Source: an uncultured Clostridia bacterium (GTDB taxonomy: Bacteria > Bacillota > Clostridia > TANB77 > CAG-508). From it: a stretch of DNA of 7,837 nucleotides. The number at the start of each line of letters is the position of its first letter. The stretch's first letter is position 1. Below are positions 5,532 to 7,837 of this stretch, one piece after another. A program made the position numbers and the translations under genes. The notes beneath the pieces were generated by a model that was given only the letters and a program-made list of their open reading frames with translations, searched no databases and was not told where the DNA came from. Location: positions 1 to 7,837 of the forward strand of contig CANQFW010000066.1 of assembly GCA_947599995.1 (NCBI GenBank). Reading direction: 5' to 3'.

Positions 5532-6011
5532 ATGGTTAATATTGAATATGCTAATGCATATAGTGAAGTGATTGGAATATTAAAGTTTTTATCACAAGAA
5601 GATTATGAAAAAATTCCGAAAGAGAAAATAAATCTTTTTGAAACAAATGCTAATAAAGATTATGTTTTTGAGTATAATCCTGATAAAACTCTTCAAGAAC
5701 AAGATGTATCAAAAATCGCTAGAACAATTATAGCGATTCTATTTAGAGATTATTGGGCAACTGATGAGCAAAGAAATAAAATAAAAGCATTTCAAAATAA
5801 TAAAAGACATCAAATTGAAGAAGAGAATAGACAAAAATATAATACTGATATATTCAAAAATAGAAACAATATTACTACTGAAGTTATAAATGAGCAAGTT
5901 GAAAATATGCAATTAGTTGAATATAAAGAAAACATTTTTAAAAGGATATTAGTTTTTTTAAGAAAATGTTTGGAAAAGAGTAGGTGCAATATTATGGATA
6001 AAAAAAAATGA
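5532..6011 (+). CDS. Unknown protein with basic amphipathic tail, between metallopeptidase and fic
   Basis: A 159-aa protein read from GGGGAG about 8 nt before its ATG and one base after the previous stop. The first 95 residues look like a compact helical domain (ANAYSEVIGILKFLSQED, IPKEKINLFETN, YVFEYNPDKTLQEQDVSKIA, RTIIAILFRDYW). Then follows a charged, Asn/Gln/Glu-rich linker. The C-terminus, NIFKRILVFLRK, is a basic amphipathic helix that could touch the membrane. The listed tail (CLEKSRCNIMDKKK) looks unnatural: one extra A near 5965 would give RKMFGKE and a stop at 5981-5983, just before the fic ATG at 5995. A frameshift there is therefore suspected, not proven. I recall similar orphan proteins in clostridial genomes but no function. 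Possible roles are adaptor, antitoxin or membrane anchor for its neighbours. Confidence 0.55.
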   Translation: MVNIEYANAYSEVIGILKFLSQEDYEKIPKEKINLFETNANKDYVFEYNPDKTLQEQDVSKIARTIIAILFRDYWATDEQRNKIKAFQNNKRHQIEEENRQKYNTDIFKNRNNITTEVINEQVENMQLVEYKENIFKRILVFLRKCLEKSRCNIMDKKK

Positions 6012-6012
6012 A
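5995..6012 (+). other. Nine-A tract right after the likely fic start codon
   Basis: ATGGAT is followed by nine A (6000-6008) and TGA, so as written the frame stops after five codons. One fewer A opens it into the whole Fic domain. AGGTG 8 nt upstream of the ATG could serve as ribosome binding site. A tract of this length and position is typical of slippage or phase-variable genes, but it is also a classic site of sequencing error. Confidence 0.5.
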
Positions 6013-6054
6013 ATACTAGCAATATTAAGAGATGAACAAAAGAGTAAGGAGTTT

Positions 6055-6450
6055 TTGGAATCATTAACAGGTGATGATGTTAGAAAATATTTAATATATA
6101 TTAATAGTAAAGCAAGAAACATTCCTTATGAAGAGAATCAAATATATACTGGAAATGTGTATACGGGTGGAGGATTAATTACTCCTAATAATGATATACA
6201 AAATAGATTCTTTGATAAAATTGCAGATTCATTAAAAAATATGAAAGATAATAGAAACCGTGGAGTTGCATTGCATTATTTAATAAATGAATTACATCTT
6301 TTTGAAGATGGCAATGGAAGAAGTGGAAGATGTATTTTTGAATTATTTACAAATCCTGAATTTAGTTTTGAAAATGATGACAATTTTTCTCATAATAATG
6401 GAGAACAATCATATAAGTACAGTAGATTTCGAAAAACAAAATGGCATTAA
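6055..6450 (+). CDS. fic: Fic-domain protein, N-terminal catalytic part (frameshifted gene)
   Basis: Fic proteins transfer AMP or related groups from nucleotides to protein side chains. The full motif HLFEDGNGRSGR (HxFx(D/E)GNGRxxR) is at residues 81-92 from the TTG start at 6055, with catalytic His81; a flap-like segment, NQIYTGNVYTGGGLITP, lies at about 28-44. The frame is open upstream to 5962. The likely original start is ATG at 5995 (MDKK...NEILAILRDEQ), because a run of nine A at 6000-6008 is one base too long to keep frame; eight A would join them and give a 151-aa product up to 6450. At about 6400-6440 a second single-base shift moves the true C-terminus into the 6287-7243 frame. I find no (S/T)xxxE(G/N) inhibitory motif, suggesting control by a separate partner. 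Fic identity is sure; intactness is not. Confidence 0.8.
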   Translation: MESLTGDDVRKYLIYINSKARNIPYEENQIYTGNVYTGGGLITPNNDIQNRFFDKIADSLKNMKDNRNRGVALHYLINELHLFEDGNGRSGRCIFELFTNPEFSFENDDNFSHNNGEQSYKYSRFRKTKWH

Positions 6451-7243
6451 ATCATATTTAACTGCATTAACTTTTCCATCATTTCTAGTTTATAAAAAAT
6501 TAATGAACGATCAATTAATACCAAACGATTTACCCAGTGACCTTGCAATCGTTAATACCTATACAGCAAATCCTTTTTCAGAAGAAAATACAGACCTTAT
6601 ATATATTGACGAAAATATTAGACAATCTCTTTCAGATGAGGAAATAAAACAGATTAATCAAGCATTATGTGATAATAATGAATTAGAGTCCTATTCTGTT
6701 AGTGGTCTTACAATGATGGTTATGCAACATTTTATAGGTGAAAAAACTGAAATATATGGTGGAGAGTTTAGTGGTGTTCAATATCTGATTGATAAAGATG
6801 AACGCCCAGATGATGCAAAAAAAATATTTAAAAAATGGTCAAAAGAAGATTATATAAGAGCAGTAAGAATTTCTGATATAATTAAAGAAAGTATGTTGGA
6901 GGCTATGCTAGACATTTTTGAACATCCAGAAAATTTTAAAATGGAGGATGGAACTACTTTTGCAGAAATATTAAGTAAAGATAAGGGAGAACAGTTCGAT
7001 TATCCTATTCAGTATGCAATGGAATTATCTAAAACTGCGTATACTAATTTTGAAAATACTAGACTTGAAAGTAGCATTTCTAATTTGAAAGAAAACTTTA
7101 GAGAAACAAGTAGTATAGTAGGAACAAAAAAATTGGGAATGCAAGTTGTTGATGCACTATTAGATGTTGAATTTACAGATAATGTACAGCAACAAATGAG
7201 TGCACAAGAGAGAAAAGTAAGTGAAAATGAAAATCAAAAATAA
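6287..7243 (+). CDS. fic: Fic-domain protein, C-terminal part (frameshifted gene)
   Basis: Genuine coding sequence in this frame begins near 6420 (VDFEKQNGIKSYLTAL); the ATG at 6287 lies out of frame inside the Fic motif and has no ribosome binding site, so it is not a natural start. The remaining 270 or so residues follow the Fic core of the preceding frame, and the restored protein would be about 415 aa. The segment contains helices with PSFLVYKKL and EQINQAL-like spacing, then an unrecognised domain (KKWSKEDYIRAVRISDIIKE, then LEAMLDIFEHPENF) and a polar tail. It may specify the target or oligomerisation of the Fic enzyme. It is the last gene of the cargo operon, and no gene follows before the tRNA. 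Real coding sequence is likely; translation as listed is unlikely. Confidence 0.6.
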   Translation: MNYIFLKMAMEEVEDVFLNYLQILNLVLKMMTIFLIIMENNHISTVDFEKQNGIKSYLTALTFPSFLVYKKLMNDQLIPNDLPSDLAIVNTYTANPFSEENTDLIYIDENIRQSLSDEEIKQINQALCDNNELESYSVSGLTMMVMQHFIGEKTEIYGGEFSGVQYLIDKDERPDDAKKIFKKWSKEDYIRAVRISDIIKESMLEAMLDIFEHPENFKMEDGTTFAEILSKDKGEQFDYPIQYAMELSKTAYTNFENTRLESSISNLKENFRETSSIVGTKKLGMQVVDALLDVEFTDNVQQQMSAQERKVSENENQK

Positions 7244-7428
7244 TGAAAAATACTGCTAGGGTAACGCCTAACTTATTTTATGCTCTTTTTCGGCTGTAAT
7301 GCTTATAATTGCGTTGTTTGGTGGGGTTGCAAATATGAAAAGTTATGATATTATACAAATAAATTATGAAAAGAGTGATAGAAGTGATACAAAGGCAGAT
7401 TGAGAATGTTATTGAATCAACATTACTT

Positions 7429-7471
7429 TTTTAAATTTTTGAATGCAATTTTTACATTCAAAAATTTAAAA
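7429..7471. repeat. 17-bp perfect inverted repeat
   Basis: TTTTAAATTTTTGAATG (7429-7445) pairs with CATTCAAAAATTTAAAA (7455-7471) around a 9-nt loop. No T-run follows directly on the plus strand, so it is not a standard terminator. The arms end in GAATG, the motif repeated nearby, which favours a protein-binding site. Confidence 0.7.
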
Positions 7472-7492
7472 CTGAATGCAATAATGAATGCA
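7441..7492 (+). repeat. Three GAATGCA direct repeats, candidate integrase arm sites
   Basis: GAATGCA occurs at 7441-7447, 7474-7480 and 7486-7492, with an inverted partial copy (CATTC) at 7455-7459. One more copy lies near the other end, at 258-264. They lie 100-150 bp inside the tRNA end, where tyrosine integrases usually have arm-type sites. Confidence 0.4.
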
Positions 7493-7566
7493 GTGGCACA
7501 AATATAGAGGAATTTTAAGAAAGTCAGAAAAATAAAAAAAGGCTTAAAATAGCATAATAAAAGTTT

Positions 7567-7592
7567 AAGGAGCTTGTATAAAGCTCCTTTTT
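7567..7592. terminator. Hairpin terminator between the element and tRNA-Pro
   Basis: AAGGAGCTT (7567-7575) pairs perfectly with AAGCTCCTT (7581-7589) around GTATA. On the plus strand it runs into five T (7588-7592), so it ends rightward transcripts. On the minus strand it begins one base after the tRNA CCA end and is followed by a looser T-rich stretch, so it may also end the tRNA transcript. Confidence 0.7.
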
Positions 7593-7593
7593 A

Positions 7594-7611
7594 TGGTCGA
7601 GGCGACAGGGA
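7594..7611. other. Candidate right attachment core in the tRNA-Pro 3' end
   Basis: TGGTCGAGGCGACAGGGA covers the encoded CCA, discriminator base, 3' acceptor strand and start of the T-arm of tRNA-Pro (complement). It is the partner of 184-201. Insertion here keeps the tRNA intact. Confidence 0.35.
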
Positions 7612-7669
7612 TCGAACCTGCGACCTCATGGTCCCAAACCACGCGCGCTACCAACTGCGCTACGCCTCG
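7594..7669 (-). tRNA. tRNA-Pro (anticodon UGG)
   Basis: A 76-nt cloverleaf on the minus strand. The acceptor strands CGAGGCG and CGCCTCG pair fully, with discriminator A and an encoded CCA end. D-stem GCGC/GCGC, anticodon stem CGTGG/CCATG, loop TTTGGGA with anticodon TGG, and T-arm GCAGG-TTCGATC-CCTGT are all present. A good promoter lies upstream and a hairpin directly downstream. It probably serves as the integration site of the neighbouring element. Confidence 0.97.
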
Positions 7670-7693
7670 ATATTTTTCCTCGAACACCTATAT

Positions 7694-7722
7694 ACTATAT
7701 CATAATTTTAATTATTTATCAA
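7694..7722 (-). promoter_or_regulatory. Promoter of tRNA-Pro
   Basis: On the minus strand: -35 TTGATA (7717-7722), a 17-bp spacer (7700-7716), -10 TATAGT (7694-7699). The start is expected near 7687, about 18 nt before the mature tRNA 5' end. Confidence 0.75.
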
Positions 7723-7728
7723 TAGTTT

Positions 7729-7755
7729 TGGCAAAAAAATTAAATTTTTTTGCCA
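7729..7755. repeat. 12-bp inverted repeat upstream of the tRNA promoter
   Basis: TGGCAAAAAAAT (7729-7740) pairs with ATTTTTTTGCCA (7744-7755) around a 3-nt loop. It lies between the minus-strand terminator at 7783-7828 and the tRNA promoter. It could be a weak terminator; its function is not evident. Confidence 0.5.
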
Positions 7756-7782
7756 AATGTTGTTACAATTCACAGCCAACAT

Positions 7783-7828
7783 AAAAAGGCACCCTAAATA
7801 GAGAGATTAAAAATCTCTCTATTTAGGG
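7783..7828 (-). terminator. Rho-independent terminator of a minus-strand gene beyond the right edge
   Basis: CCCTAAATAGAGAGATT (7792-7808) and AATCTCTCTATTTAGGG (7812-7828) form a perfect 17-bp stem with a 3-nt loop. On the minus strand it is followed by TGCC and five T, so it ends a leftward transcript that comes from outside the window. Confidence 0.8.
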
Positions 7829-7837
7829 CATATTTAA

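Larger units (their letters stand above)
7244..7566. other. Intergenic region between fic and the tRNA; no convincing gene
   Basis: This stretch of over 300 bp contains no credible full gene. A patch at about 7250-7330 is less AT-rich than its surroundings; on the minus strand it reads NPTKQRNYKHYSRKRA, a stop, then NKLGVTLAVFF, which looks like a decayed coding fragment. On the plus strand a 34-codon frame from ATG 7299 (MLIIALFGGVANMK...) to 7403 has a hydrophobic start but no ribosome binding site. Positions 7429-7492 hold the inverted repeat and the GAATGCA motifs described separately. Confidence 0.4.

Noticed and set aside
200..7555. An exact 10-bp repeat, AAAATAGCAT, at 200-209 and 7546-7555 as an attachment core
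   Set aside because: Its order relative to the tRNA-like sequences differs at the two ends, and a 10-mer of this AT-rich composition can recur by chance in 7.8 kb.
7593..7784. A 63-codon plus-strand ORF opening with VEATGIEPATSWSQT
   Set aside because: It is the translation of the antisense strand of tRNA-Pro, a well-known false ORF; the cloverleaf explains the sequence.

Overview
This is an AT-rich window with strong AGGAGG-type ribosome binding sites and compact operons, as expected of a low-GC Firmicute, probably a gut or anaerobic clostridial lineage. I cannot name the species. The right end carries a normal tRNA-Pro(UGG) gene on the minus strand. The sequence between it and about position 184 looks like a small integrative element of about 7.4 kb inserted at the tRNA 3' end, resembling a phage satellite or cryptic prophage remnant. 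An imperfect copy of the tRNA 3' end (14 of 18 bases) lies at 184-201. No integrase, relaxase, capsid or terminase gene is visible.

Layout. Positions 1-129 hold the edge of an AbiEi-like antitoxin reading frame (minus strand, broken). Positions 285-2483 form a leftward operon: an XRE repressor, then a RhuM-like DNA-binding protein, then a Doc toxin. The last two genes are each interrupted by a single-base frameshift. Positions 2484-2777 are a divergent control region with two good promoters and four TATCCA-N3-TGGATA operators; one operator sits inside the spacer of each promoter. Positions 2778-4184 form the rightward early operon: an excisionase-like winged-helix protein, a possible small ORF with a 24-bp tandem repeat, a phage-type replisome organiser, and a small overlapping ORF ended by a terminator. 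Positions 4230-7243 form a cargo operon with its own promoters: a predicted zinc metallopeptidase (HEEKH...NESCTE), a 159-aa protein of unknown function with a basic amphipathic tail, and a Fic-domain protein with an intact HLFEDGNGRSGR motif but two frameshifts. Positions 7244-7593 are mostly non-coding and hold repeated GAATGCA motifs and a 17-bp inverted repeat, possibly integrase arm sites. The tRNA, its promoter and its terminators follow.

How it may work. The XRE protein probably binds the four operators and silences both its own operon and the excision/replication operon. On derepression, the excisionase and replisome organiser would act, with an integrase supplied from elsewhere. The metallopeptidase-small protein-Fic operon sits at the element's distal end, where such islands carry cargo, and is the best candidate for an undescribed defence, toxin or effector system. 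Frameshifts fall in the Doc, RhuM and Fic reading frames, and possibly in the small protein, while the repressor, excisionase, replication and metallopeptidase genes are intact. This means selective decay of toxin genes, phase variation or slippage at A-tracts, or uncorrected indels in the assembly.
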